Origin: Andalucia godoyi
Lineage: Eukaryota > Discoba > Jakobea > Jakobida > Andaluciidae
DNA length: 64,000 bases
Direction of reading: 5' to 3'
NCBI GenBank assembly: GCA_009859145.1
Contig: VRVR01000040.1
Coordinates: forward strand, 1 to 64,000
Shown here: in pieces, positions 16,564 to 26,603 of the stretch
Layout of the letters: each line of letters begins with the position of its first letter
Numbering within the stretch: position 1 is the first letter of the stretch
Notes under the pieces: generated by a model
The model's input: the letters and a program-made list of their open reading frames with translations, nothing else
What the model was told of the DNA's origin: nothing
Databases searched by the model: none
Position numbers and translations under genes: made by a program

Positions 16564-19311
16564 ATGTCGTCGTCTATGCATTTCTCCTGTACATACACAA
16601 AAGATGCCCACAAGAAACAAAACAGAAAATGGTTGGATGGATTTGTCGAATTCAAAGGCGATGTGCGCGTATGCGTCTTGTTCGGAGAAGATCTGTCCAA
16701 ACTGGGCACGTACAAAGTCCCGTTGACGGATGACGTGGAAGATGGGTACGAATTCCGACTGTCCGTGTATTTGGTTCAGGTGTGCGATCGACAAAATGGA
16801 CCTCCGGCGAAGAAGATGCCGAACATTCCAGAAAATGAAGAGGAGAATTCCGTTTTGACGACCGCGCCGTCGAACTCTCGTCCTCCGCCGTCCAAGGTCT
16901 TTCGTGGATCTCAGTTTCGCTTGCCAGGTCGCTCAGATGCAAAGGATGATCTCCCTCCGGCGTCGCTCAAACCACTGCAAGCCTCCACCCTTGCTGGCGA
17001 GAATGCGGGCAGCGACGATGACCAGGAACCCAGGCGGCGGCGCCCCTCTCTTGGTGGCCAGCAAACCCCTGATGTGTCCGTTTGTTGCTTTGAAGTACCC
17101 TCTGTTGCAAACTTGAATTCCGGATTTGACTTGATTCGAAGAGTCGAAATTCCCGTGGTGTTTCACAGTCCACAGCATTATTGTCGACAAATGTACCTTT
17201 TTGTCAAGGAACTTGTGGACTTGTCTGTCATGGACAAGCTCATTCAACTGAAAAATGCTCTGGCAGAAAATTCCGAATTTTTGTCCGTTCGGCGAAGAGG
17301 AATTTCGTTCTATCCGGCAGTTACGTTAAACTTCGAGACGGGACAGTTTACGTCAAAGGACGGAAGGAGACGTGTGTTCTGGAGTCTCTCTTTTGCAAAG
17401 TGCCATGCGGAGGCCTCCGCCGCGTATTCCAAGGACGACGTTTGGATTCTCTGCGATGACAAACATTTTGGTCGTGGTGCCATCTATGCTCGATCGCTGT
17501 GGCATGGTGTCGCTTCCGACAGAAAGCTTGCCATCGTTCCTTTCCATGTGCTTATGAATAAGACGCTGGATCCGGTGACAGTTGCTTCCTTGATGGACGG
17601 TAAATTCTCGTCTTGGGACCGAAGTCTCAGGCAGCTTCTGCAAAAACCGTCTCTGTTTGCGATTCGTCTTGATTCCATTGCATCGGAAGTGATGATGATC
17701 GAACACCTGTCTGTGTTCTCGCAGACGCCACTGTGCAACAGCATTCTTTCGCCTGCCTCCAAAACGGAGTCATTTGTGTCTTCTCGACTTGATCTGTCTT
17801 CCGCAGAAGACATGATGCAAGCGTTTGGATTCAATGCAGATCAGCGACGGGCATTTACCTCGATTGTTTGCTGGGCATCCGAAAGGGATTCCTACCCCAT
17901 TCAGCTGTTACATGGGGTCTTTGGAAGCGGAAAATCGCATTTTCTCGTAGCCGTGATTCTCTTTGTGCTTGCAAGGCTTCCACAAACCCGGATACTGCTT
18001 GTGTGCAACACAAACTGTGCGGTGGACAACCTGCTCTGTCGACTCGTATCCATGGGACTTCCGGACACCCTGTTTGCGCGTGTTGGTTCGCGCCGCAAAG
18101 TGCACCCATCGTTGCTGCATCGGACTGTTGGCCACGAGAAGAAGGGGGATGCTGTGGAGACCGCAAAAGATATTGACAATTTGATCCACTCAGAGCAGCA
18201 TGCGCAGCAGATTTCAGACGTGCTTCCGAAGCTGCTTACAGACGTCCGAGAAGCACACAAACTCGTGAACGTGTCCGAGTGCCGGCTTGTGGGCGCAACG
18301 TTTTCTTCCTGTACATTCCCGTCGTTAAGCGACGAATCCTTTGATTTGTGCATTCAGGATGAGAGTTCGCAGACTCTCGAACCAATGTCCATTGTCCCCC
18401 TTGCTCGATTCAATTGCACAAAACTCCTGCTGTCCGGTGATCCGCTGCAACTCCCACCGACAATCCCTGGAAGAAAGCCTGTCCATTCGGAGGACGAGGT
18501 GCTGACTATGTTCGACCGGTTGGCAAAACTGGGTGCTACGCCAATCGTGCTGCGCACGCAGTATCGCTGTCATCCACACATTAGTGCGATTGCGAACGCG
18601 CTGTTCTATTCTGGATTGTTGAAAAACGGCATCGACGAAGCCTCCAGGTCTCCGACGCTCCGTGTCGACCAGTTGAACCAGCCTGTCACATGGGTGGATT
18701 CATCTTCTCTTTGCGAGGCAAGCTCTGTCCGGCAGTCAAAGCTGTCATCCTCCGCTGAAGTTCTGGTGATTTGCCACCTGCTGTCTTTGATGGTAGCAAA
18801 TGGTGTCTGCCCGAGTGATGTTGGCTGCATATGCATGTACAAGCAGCAGTTGTCCATTTTGGAAAAGGACGAGGGACTTCCCCAGGGGGTGTTCTGCGGG
18901 ACCGTGGATTCGTTCCAAGGTGGTGAAAAGGACATCATCATCTTGTCTCTTGGGCGTTGGTCTGGCTCTGGAACAACATCCTTTCTGGAGGATCCTCGAC
19001 GGATGTGTGTAGCCCTCACACGGGCCAGGAGACAGTTGTTCATTGTTGGGCCTGTGAACGATTTCCCACAAAACACTTCTCGATGGGGTTCGGTTGTCGC
19101 AATGCGTGACACGCGGGTTCTCTCAGCCCATTCTCTGCTGCGTATTCATCCGGAGGACACCGTTTCGGAGCCGCATCCAGCCGCAGCAGTCTCACCACAA
19201 GGCAGAATGCCGACGATGACGACAATGGCCAGTCCGTCTGCATCTGTACCTGCCCATCCGGGCGTCGATGACTCTGTTGATGTCCTCTTGGATGTGGAAA
19301 TCGACTTTTGA
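16564..19311 (+). CDS. ZGRF1: ZGRF1-like SF1 DNA helicase, 915 aa
   Basis: The N-terminal ~65 residues resemble the ZGRF1/DUF2439 domain (FSCTYTKDAHKKQNRKWLDG...), joined by a disordered linker to a superfamily 1 helicase core of the UPF1-like group. Visible motifs are motif I GVFGSGKSHF, Ia-like CNTNCAVDNLL, motif II DESSQ, motif III LSGDPLQLPP, motif IV-like LRTQYRCHPHI, motif V GTVDSFQGGEKDIIILS and motif VI VALTRARR. Human ZGRF1 is a 5'-3' helicase that assists RAD51-dependent recombination and crosslink repair, and yeast Mte1 shares the N-terminal domain. The DUF2439-like similarity starts at once after the ATG at 16564, so that start is preferred over a possible one at 16462. The gene converges on MCM6, another DNA-maintenance gene, with 227 bp between them. 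Confidence 0.82.
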   Translation: MSSSMHFSCTYTKDAHKKQNRKWLDGFVEFKGDVRVCVLFGEDLSKLGTYKVPLTDDVEDGYEFRLSVYLVQVCDRQNGPPAKKMPNIPENEEENSVLTTAPSNSRPPPSKVFRGSQFRLPGRSDAKDDLPPASLKPLQASTLAGENAGSDDDQEPRRRRPSLGGQQTPDVSVCCFEVPSVANLNSGFDLIRRVEIPVVFHSPQHYCRQMYLFVKELVDLSVMDKLIQLKNALAENSEFLSVRRRGISFYPAVTLNFETGQFTSKDGRRRVFWSLSFAKCHAEASAAYSKDDVWILCDDKHFGRGAIYARSLWHGVASDRKLAIVPFHVLMNKTLDPVTVASLMDGKFSSWDRSLRQLLQKPSLFAIRLDSIASEVMMIEHLSVFSQTPLCNSILSPASKTESFVSSRLDLSSAEDMMQAFGFNADQRRAFTSIVCWASERDSYPIQLLHGVFGSGKSHFLVAVILFVLARLPQTRILLVCNTNCAVDNLLCRLVSMGLPDTLFARVGSRRKVHPSLLHRTVGHEKKGDAVETAKDIDNLIHSEQHAQQISDVLPKLLTDVREAHKLVNVSECRLVGATFSSCTFPSLSDESFDLCIQDESSQTLEPMSIVPLARFNCTKLLLSGDPLQLPPTIPGRKPVHSEDEVLTMFDRLAKLGATPIVLRTQYRCHPHISAIANALFYSGLLKNGIDEASRSPTLRVDQLNQPVTWVDSSSLCEASSVRQSKLSSSAEVLVICHLLSLMVANGVCPSDVGCICMYKQQLSILEKDEGLPQGVFCGTVDSFQGGEKDIIILSLGRWSGSGTTSFLEDPRRMCVALTRARRQLFIVGPVNDFPQNTSRWGSVVAMRDTRVLSAHSLLRIHPEDTVSEPHPAAAVSPQGRMPTMTTMASPSASVPAHPGVDDSVDVLLDVEIDF

Positions 19312-19538
19312 AAACTACAGATCATTTTTGCTTACTCTTGTACAAATACTTGCTTTAATAGAAACGCACTGCAGCACACTCGGCCATTCAAAAGCCATAT
19401 ACACTCTCACTTATCTATACATCACATCGAGTAAAAGAAGAAGAAGGAGAAAAAAGAAAAAGAAAAAGACGGGGTGGGGGAAGACCCAACTGCGTCACAC
19501 ATCATAACAAAATGAACAACGCAAGGACGGACACTTTC

Positions 19539-22145
19539 TTAATCGTCGGTCACGTTCGGATGAACATCAATGAGCTCTTCGTCAACTTGCACGCCTTCAT
19601 CATCTTCGAGGCTCCTGAGTTGCTCTTCTCGCTGAGACTGGTTAAGGACAACGAGGACGTTATCATGGGAGATGCTGCGGGCAATGACCGCGCGCACAAC
19701 CGACGCTTCCGACGCAAGTTTATCCACCGAATCAAGCTTTTCACAACACTCTTCCAAATACCAATTGACCAGCAGCGTCTTCTTCTGGGCTCCCGCGGCT
19801 CGCAGGCGTGCGATGAGACGACGACGAATTTGCATATACGCTTCAAAGGATATCATGCGCTGGCGAACCGTTCGTACTTCCTGCTGAGGTTCTTCCACAT
19901 CTTCTGCGTCTCCATCAGACCCGTCGACCGCGGCATCCTCCGCTGTTCGATTACCAGTTCCAGTCTTGGTCGCAGACTCTGCGCCTGCAGATGCGTTCTC
20001 GCCCTCTGCGGATTCATCCACATCCATTCCGGTGGCCAGCTGCTCCTCGGTCGGTGCCAAATCTTCCAGTTCAACATCCTTGGACGTCACTTGGATGTTC
20101 GATTTCTGCAATAACCTTGCGGCTTCACGCACATACTGTGGACGAATAGACTCGTCAAGATACATCCTTGCAATTCCCTCGCTGAGACGAACGAGAGACT
20201 CGAGCTGTCGAACAGTATACCGGAACGACGTCTTCCCGTCCTTCAAAACATCCATTTGACGAAGAGTGCGGTACCGATCCACCAGCACCTTTGCCGCCTC
20301 TGTTGTGAAAATGGGCTTGATGGACCGCGCAAATTGTATGTACTTCTGCAACTGAACCTTTGAAAACGGAGGCTGTACTGTGGAAATTCGCGACTGGTGC
20401 AACCGCAGGATGTGGCGAGCAATCTGGTAGTCCGTTACTTCATCGCATTCATCCTCGACAACAAAGAACAGATCAAATCGAGACATGATAGCTGGAGTAA
20501 TACCGAGATTTGCCCGGAGAGACTTGCTACGATCGTACCGGCCACCAACTGGATTGGCAGCAGCGAGAATGGAAGTGCGTGCATTCAGCGTCGCCTGAAT
20601 GCCGGCCTTGGCAATCGAAATCGTTTGCTGCTCCATCGCTTCGTGAATCGCAACTTGATCTTTCAAATCCATCTTGTCAAACTCATCAATGCAGCAAATA
20701 CCATTATCTGCAAGCATCAGCGCACCAGCTTCAATGGCAAACTCTCCTGTTTCGGGATCTCGAACGACAGATGCTGTCAGACCTGCTGCCGAAGATGCCT
20801 TTCCCGACGTGTACACTGCACGAGGCAAGAACGACACCACGTACTTGAGAAACTGCGACTTGGCAGTCGAAGGGTCGCCTACAATGCACACGTTGATGTC
20901 GCCACGCAATTTCATTCCTTCTGGCGTTGTCTTGTTCACCCCACCGAACAACATGAGAAGAATCCCTCGTTTAATTTCCTGGTGCCCGTAGACAGTAGGG
21001 CAGACGGAATCCACGAGCTTTTCATACAGATCATCCATCGACCGCATCATGTCAATCTCTGCACGAGTATCCGCGGATGACTGGTCAAACATGTCGATAA
21101 CGGCATCTGCTGCGGAACCATCGGCGCCATTCATTGACGAGCCGTTTCCATCAGTATCAGTAGAGCGTACATCGATGACACCCACACGCGCATCGGCGGG
21201 CTGGCAAAACGACGCAAGAAAGACCATGTGATATGTCAGCTCTCGGACACCCAGTTGTCGAAGACCAGTCGCTCCTTCCATGTCTGCTCCGGGATTACGA
21301 GACATCATCGACGCACGCTCTCCCGGCCCTCCACGCGCTGCCAACGCACCAATGTCCGGCACGACAATCAGACATCCTGTGAAGAACGCCTTGTCTCCAG
21401 GTTTGACCTTCTCCACCAGGTCATTTCGAATGATGATCTCCATCGACCGCGGCATCGCACCGGAAGGAACTTCAGAAGAATTCTCCTGCACACGAACGCG
21501 CTGAAAGTCCACAAACACTGACCGCTCCATGTCAAGCTGCCAAAGCGCCCGGTTGGCACACAGCTGATTCCTGCAAACTGCAGGCTCCGTGTACAGAAAC
21601 TGCTGCTCGACGAGTTCTGATTCATGCCCGCAGGCGCCACATCGGAATTTTCCAAAAAGCAGCTCCGGGCGAACCTCTGAAGTGCGCGTAACAGTTCCGG
21701 AGATGCAAACGAGTCTTCCCAAGTGATTCGTTTTGCAATCTCGGACTTTGGACAAGAGAGGCAGATTGCGAATCGCAACGTAGATTTCTCGATTTGGGTC
21801 GATTTCAGAAGGCTGGACATGTTCATTCACGACGATGCGAGCAGCCCTTCGCAGTGCAGGCTCAAATCGAAAGTACTCTGCCTCCAGTGTATCCGCCAAA
21901 ACATGATCAAACGACTGGATATGCATGAAATCGACATGCACCGTCGTCGTATCCTTTGCCGCCATTGCTCGGATTTGCGATACATACATTGGTCCAAATG
22001 CATGAGGATCGGTCGTGGGATCCGACGGCGTCGCATGCGTACGACTAAGGCCGTTTCCAGACAACGACGCCCCGACATCATGCGAATACGTCTTTAGAAA
22101 CTCTTCAAACAGCTGCTGAACGCGCTGAAAAGACGGATCCGTCAT
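19539..22145 (-). CDS. MCM6: MCM6, replicative helicase subunit, 868 aa
   Basis: This is a full MCM protein. The N-terminal domain carries a zinc finger (Cys169, Cys172, Cys191, Cys196). The AAA+ core has Walker A GDPSTAKS (423-430), Walker B CCIDEFDKM (484-492), and the arginine-finger motif SRFD (555-558). The blocks GVNKTTPEGMKLRGDINVC and ILAAANPVGGRYDRSKSL, followed by DECDEVTDYQIARHI, are typical of MCM6 rather than the other paralogues. MCM2-7 forms the hexameric motor of the CMG helicase in the nucleus. Acidic insertions occur at ~330-365 and ~705-755. The C-terminal winged-helix region is present. The ATG at 22145 is the first in frame. It is divergent from the Ser-rich gene at 22761 with a 615-bp shared upstream region. 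Confidence 0.95.
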   Translation of the reverse strand: MTDPSFQRVQQLFEEFLKTYSHDVGASLSGNGLSRTHATPSDPTTDPHAFGPMYVSQIRAMAAKDTTTVHVDFMHIQSFDHVLADTLEAEYFRFEPALRRAARIVVNEHVQPSEIDPNREIYVAIRNLPLLSKVRDCKTNHLGRLVCISGTVTRTSEVRPELLFGKFRCGACGHESELVEQQFLYTEPAVCRNQLCANRALWQLDMERSVFVDFQRVRVQENSSEVPSGAMPRSMEIIIRNDLVEKVKPGDKAFFTGCLIVVPDIGALAARGGPGERASMMSRNPGADMEGATGLRQLGVRELTYHMVFLASFCQPADARVGVIDVRSTDTDGNGSSMNGADGSAADAVIDMFDQSSADTRAEIDMMRSMDDLYEKLVDSVCPTVYGHQEIKRGILLMLFGGVNKTTPEGMKLRGDINVCIVGDPSTAKSQFLKYVVSFLPRAVYTSGKASSAAGLTASVVRDPETGEFAIEAGALMLADNGICCIDEFDKMDLKDQVAIHEAMEQQTISIAKAGIQATLNARTSILAAANPVGGRYDRSKSLRANLGITPAIMSRFDLFFVVEDECDEVTDYQIARHILRLHQSRISTVQPPFSKVQLQKYIQFARSIKPIFTTEAAKVLVDRYRTLRQMDVLKDGKTSFRYTVRQLESLVRLSEGIARMYLDESIRPQYVREAARLLQKSNIQVTSKDVELEDLAPTEEQLATGMDVDESAEGENASAGAESATKTGTGNRTAEDAAVDGSDGDAEDVEEPQQEVRTVRQRMISFEAYMQIRRRLIARLRAAGAQKKTLLVNWYLEECCEKLDSVDKLASEASVVRAVIARSISHDNVLVVLNQSQREEQLRSLEDDEGVQVDEELIDVHPNVTDD

Positions 22146-22760
22146 TGTTTAAAACAACAAAATAGAAAGAACAAGAACAAAATAATAAAAATAAAAACAC
22201 CACGACAAAAAAGAAAGAGCAGAAAGAATGGAAAGCGAGAGATCCACAACAAGACGAAAAACTGTAGCACTTCTCAAAGAATGATTACAATAAATAATTT
22301 TTAAAAACTTACTTTTATATTTATAAAAAAGAAGCTGTTTAATCAAAACAGCTAAAGAAGAGAACAGAGAAGGAGGAAGCAAAGGAGGCCTGAGCCTTTG
22401 GGACTATGGAGGAACCATTAGTTTCGCAGGATCAATGACTGATGGGAGAGTTTTCCCGCGGAATGCAGCAAATGGGGGCGGGGGAAGGGTGAGTAGCACA
22501 ATACAAAAATGGACGCTCGAGGGTTTTGGGTTTTCTTACAGTCGCCAGTCTGCTCATTTATTTTATTTTTTTTAATAAAAAGGTCCGTCCAAAACTTGAA
22601 AATGATTTTTTTCAATTGCATGGCTTTTTTCATCTTGCAACGTTCCGATTTCTGACGGACGCACTCCCAAAGTCGGGTACGTTAATCAGGAATTTCTTAC
22701 TTGTATCGTTGGTTTTGTTCTTTTTATTTTAAGTTCTAAATCGAGGTGGAAAGCATCGGG
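22146..22760. promoter_or_regulatory. Divergent intergenic region, 615 bp
   Basis: This is the shared upstream region of MCM6 (minus) and the Ser-rich gene (plus). It is strongly AT-rich near both starts, with A- and T-runs at 22,180-22,200, 22,290-22,330 and 22,560-22,580. A GGGGGCGGGGG run lies near 22,475-22,486. No gene is visible. Confidence 0.35.
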
Positions 22761-24176
22761 ATGGATTCCTCGAATTCGCGGCGTCGGTCACGCCAGACAG
22801 TCGCCTTTGTTGGACGTCCATCGGAGTTCCAACCGCGTGCCAGTAGCTCATCATCATCATCATCATCATCATCATCTCCAAATTCCTCCGTCAGCCCAAT
22901 GAATTCGGGAACGGCGTCTGCATTTGCCCCGGGGCTTTCTCTTTCGGCACTGGATGGAGGCCCCGGTCCTTTTAGAAACCATTCTTCGACGGCTCTAGAT
23001 CAGCCCGTTTCGACGCCTTCCAAACCGACCACTCGCCCAGCTTCTGCAAGCACAGCGAGCATTCCTCCTTTCCAGCCGCGTCCTTCCCATTCTTCGAATT
23101 CGTCGTCATCGTCTTCCGGTTCAGCTTTGTTTCCGATGTCAAATGCGACGACCGAACAGCGGTCGTCAGTGACTCCGAGTGGATCGGCTGGCGGCGGACA
23201 TTCTCGGCAAGAGCCGACCGGTTCACGTCGGCTCCTCACAGAAGCAGAAGAGAATGCATCTCCAACGGCGAAAATCTCACCTTCGAAGTGGTCTGCTGCG
23301 AACATCCCGGAACTAAGACCACCGACTCCAGAAGAAGACGTGTTTCTCGCAAAGCTGGATTTGTCGCAGAGCTACAATGAAAAAAAGAATGCACTTTTGA
23401 ATGGTGCTCAGACAGCAGGCAATACCAGTTCTCCTACGCGATCTGACTACTCCAGCGGCTTCGGAGAGTCGATAAATCAAGAGAGTTCTGTCAGCAATTC
23501 TGTGAAACCGCTGCTCATCTCTGCGTATAGAAAAGCGAATAATTCGGAGCCGCTGTCAAGTGAGGCCAAGTCCAGCGCTTCCAAATCAACGTTTGACTCG
23601 TCAAAGTACATTCTTTCGTATTCAAAATCGAGAGCGTCGCAACCTCCTGCGAGCACTCCGTCTTCGATGACTCCGATGTCGATGGCTGCACATCCGCAGA
23701 ACAGCTTCTCGTGGTCGTCGAGCTCTGGCAGCGGATCCAAGCAAAATGGGACGACTGCGCAGAACGTTGCCAATGTGCCGACGACGAGCACAAAAAGACC
23801 CCTGTCTGCCGCAGCGGCATTGCCTAGCTCTCAGAGTGCGAGTGTGCTGGACGACCGCGTTGTGCGTGATCTGAAAAGCATGTGGGAATATTCGGTCCTG
23901 GTGCCATCGAAGCCGCAGAAACCGATCCAGGCGCTATCAGAACTTCTTGGAAGCTCCACAGACATTGGGTCTCACTCTTATACGTTTTCGGTTCGACCAT
24001 CGCTCATGGATGAAATGCTCGAGGAGCCTGAAGAACCATTGTTTTTTGACTCGATCATCAAGGCAATGCAAATGCGAGGAATCGTCTTGCCGCAGAAGCC
24101 ACTGCTTCCTCCGCGCCCTGCTAGTATGACCGAGGCTCGATATTGGGAACTTGTCCACAAGCATATTAAACTATGA
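22761..24176 (+). CDS. Ser/Pro-rich unknown protein, 471 aa
   Basis: I do not recognise this protein. It is largely disordered: Ser, Pro, Thr and Ala dominate, including a TCA-encoded serine run at residues ~31-42. A conserved-looking folded piece is limited to the C-terminus (~370-471). That piece includes VVRDLKSMWEYSVLVPSKPQKPIQ and a closing MTEARYWELVHKHIKL, preceded by a proline stretch. This pattern suggests a scaffold or regulatory protein with a short C-terminal binding module. The frame extends back to a GTG at 22746, but the first ATG is 22761. No introns are evident. It is followed by element copy 2 in its 3' intergenic space. Confidence 0.6.
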   Translation: MDSSNSRRRSRQTVAFVGRPSEFQPRASSSSSSSSSSSSPNSSVSPMNSGTASAFAPGLSLSALDGGPGPFRNHSSTALDQPVSTPSKPTTRPASASTASIPPFQPRPSHSSNSSSSSSGSALFPMSNATTEQRSSVTPSGSAGGGHSRQEPTGSRRLLTEAEENASPTAKISPSKWSAANIPELRPPTPEEDVFLAKLDLSQSYNEKKNALLNGAQTAGNTSSPTRSDYSSGFGESINQESSVSNSVKPLLISAYRKANNSEPLSSEAKSSASKSTFDSSKYILSYSKSRASQPPASTPSSMTPMSMAAHPQNSFSWSSSSGSGSKQNGTTAQNVANVPTTSTKRPLSAAAALPSSQSASVLDDRVVRDLKSMWEYSVLVPSKPQKPIQALSELLGSSTDIGSHSYTFSVRPSLMDEMLEEPEEPLFFDSIIKAMQMRGIVLPQKPLLPPRPASMTEARYWELVHKHIKL

Positions 24177-25115
24177 AATGGTTGTGTCGTTGGTTTTCCA
24201 ATCGCACCTAAACACTGCTTTTGATATACGGTATTTGTTTCGTTTCGTTTCGTTTCGTTTCTGACAATATTTGGAACCAGAAAAACGAGCGCTCTGAGGA
24301 TACGTACGTACGTTCCTTTGTTATTTGTCAATTCTCTTGAATGAAACAGCCCTCATTTTATTATTATTATTATTGTTATATTTTTCCGTCCTCAGTTGTC
24401 TGCAGTCTGTGGTTTCATTCTTCACGGAACGGAGGCAAGACTTGTTCGATTGTACGCCTACATTATACACCGAGCATGCAACTGGAGATACGAGAGGAAG
24501 AGGCGGTAGGCGTAGTGACACGTGGTCTCTTAGGAGGTCTGCGGGACCTAGGAGGCCCTGTATCGAGCGGCGTAGGCGCAGGCGAATGCGTCATCCTAGC
24601 GCACTCACGCCCATATGCGAATTAAAAAGAGTGAAACCAACGAATGATAGAATAGATGGCTATGGATGCTGCGTTAAAGAGTGTCGAAAATACAGAGCTT
24701 GTGCCACCGGCTGAATTCTGGCCGAGCGCGCGTAAGCACGAATTCCCCTGTGAAGCAAACGTGCTAGTGTTGGCCAGTGTCGACCGTGTCCGTTCATGTA
24801 TACTTCCTTCCGTATGCATGACAATGACGTGTCATTATTCAACTGTACTACAGTACTGGCACACTGGATGGTCCGCATTATTATTACATTTTTCTCCTTT
24901 TCGAAACCATGGAACTTCGTTTCTGCTGTTTTTTCTCTTTTCAGCTCTAATTTCATTCTTCACTTTGCCCGCTCTCCATTGCCATATTTCGATGCATAGT
25001 GTTACATACTTACTTGCACTCTAGGATAGGAAAGACGTTGTTCAGCACCTCATTTCGACGACTTCATCGGGTAAGTTCCCACGTTTCTCCATCACTGTTT
25101 TCTCCGTTTCGCGCA
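24177..25115. other. Intergenic region holding element copy 2
   Basis: This region holds four tandem copies of TTTCG (24,239-24,260), an ATT repeat near 24,358-24,376, the element at 24,454-24,847, and AT-rich sequence upstream of thioredoxin reductase. Near 25,020 a pyrimidine tract ending in TCTAG resembles a 3' splice site. The reading frame of the reductase is open from there to its ATG at 25,116, so a short 5' exon may exist upstream. Confidence 0.4.
24454..24847 (-). mobile_element. Dispersed element copy 2, two-ended, internally deleted
   Basis: Read on the minus strand this starts with TACAGTTGAATAAT (24847) and follows copy 1 closely for the first ~115 bp, including the TGACACGTCA and CATACGGAAGGAA stretches and the GGGGAATTCGTGCTTACGCG block. 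It then carries about 65 bp absent from copy 1. It rejoins copy 1 at CATCTAT...ATCATTCGTT and at the TCTTCCTCTCG block, and ends at the shared right-end block TGTATAATGTAGGCG (about 24,455-24,468). Relative to copy 1 it lacks ~135 bp, with TGCAT at the junction. It contains no coding frame of note. It lies between the Ser-rich gene and thioredoxin reductase. Confidence 0.65.
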
Positions 25116-26603
25116 ATGTCGACGACGTCTGCGTCGTTTGATTACGACTTGATTGTCATTGGCGGCGGCTCTGGAGGTCTTGCGGCAGCCAAGGAAGCGG
25201 CGGCGCTTGGGGCAAAGACTGCGCTCCTGGACTTTGTCAAGCCCTCTCCTCATGGAAGCACATGGGGTCTTGGCGGCACCTGTGTGAATGTGGGCTGCAT
25301 TCCAAAGAAGCTGTATCATCAAGCGGCGCTGTTCAAGAAGAGCTTTGAAGATGCGCGTGCCTTCGGGCATAAGGTCCCCGAACAGGTGGAGCACTCCTGG
25401 CAAGAACTGTACTATGCAGTTCGTGACCATATCGGCTCGCTGAACTTTGGGTATCGCACGCAACTTCGTGAAAAAGGTGTCGAGTACATCAATGCGTACG
25501 GCTCGTTCAAGGATTCACACACGATTGACTGTGTGGACAGAAAAGGAAAGTCAAAGCTGATTACCGGGAAGAACATCTTGATTGCTGTCGGAGGGCGACC
25601 GAATCAACTGGGAATTCCGGGCGGAGAGCTTGCGATATCGTCCGATGACATCTTTTTGAGAGAGGAATCGCCGGGGAAGACACTCGTTATTGGTGCCTCG
25701 TATGTTGCTCTGGAATGCGCGGGCTTCTTGACGGGGCTTGGGTACGACACTTCGTTGATGGTTCGCTCCATCTTCTTGCGCGGCTTCGATCAACAAATTG
25801 CAGAGATGATTGGGGAGTACATGGCAGAAGAAGGCACGCGAATCCTGAGAAATTCAGTTCCCGAGAAGATTGAAAAACTGGAGAACGGAAAGCTAAAGGT
25901 GACTTGGAAACGTAAGATGGGGGATTTCGACCTGGGGTCGGACGAAGACGTTTTCGACACAGTGCTTGCTGCGGTTGGCCGTGTGCCCTTCACAGAGGGT
26001 CTGCAGTTGAACAACGCCGGCGTCGCGTTCTCTGAGTTTTCCAAACATGTGATCGTCGATGAGCATGAAAAGACGTCGGTGGACCATATTTACGCCATCG
26101 GAGATTGCATCAAGGGGGGCTTGGAACTCACGCCGGTCGCCATCATGACTGGACGACTTCTTGCACGACGTCTTTTTGCCGGATCCCAGCAAAAGATGGA
26201 CTACTCCAATGTTGCAACGGCTGTGTTCACTCCGATTGAGTACGGAGCCGTCGGTCTCTCGGAGGAGGCAGCAGAGTCCAAGTTTGGAGCGGCGGATCTC
26301 GAGGTCTATCATTCGTATTTCCAGCCTCTCGAATATACCGTGCCGCACCGTCCGGAAAACAAATGCTATGCGAAAGTCGTTTGCGTGAAGAGCCAGAATA
26401 ACCGTGTGGTGGGGATGCACATTCTCTCGCCGAATGCTGGTGAAATCATCCAGGGGTACGCAGTGGGAATCAAGATGGGCATGACCAAGGACGATCTGGA
26501 CCGCACCGTCGGTATCCACCCAACAGTCACAGAGGAGTTCACCACAATGGCGATTACGAAGGGCTCCGGTGTGGATGCTCGAAAGTCTGGCTGCTGAGGC
26601 TAA
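25116..26603 (+). CDS. Thioredoxin reductase, selenocysteine type (GCUG end), 495 aa
   Basis: This is a pyridine nucleotide-disulfide oxidoreductase of the large thioredoxin/glutathione reductase type. It has the FAD-binding motif DLIVIGGGSGGLAAAKEA (residues 11-28), the redox-active pair in GTCVNVGCIPKK (Cys56, Cys61), and the NADPH site near LVIGASYVALECAG. The FAD-contacting YAIGDC segment and the C-terminal GIHPTVTEEF with the catalytic His-Glu follow. The frame reaches Gly-Cys (26,589-26,594), then TGA (26,595-26,597), Gly (GGC) and TAA. Animal and algal selenoprotein thioredoxin reductases end in exactly Gly-Cys-Sec-Gly, so the TGA is read here as Sec494. The total length matches mammalian TrxR1 closely. 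The open frame upstream of 25,116 is Arg/Ser-rich, and a mitochondrial presequence from an unseen exon is possible. Confidence 0.88.

Noticed and set aside
19512-20114. A 200-aa open stretch on the plus strand opposite MCM6
   Set aside because: It is antisense to a strongly conserved MCM6 region and has no recognisable protein features.
25071-25115. GTAAGT at 25,071 as a 5' splice site in thioredoxin reductase
   Set aside because: There is no AG between it and the ATG at 25,116, so an intron would have to end inside the conserved coding region.
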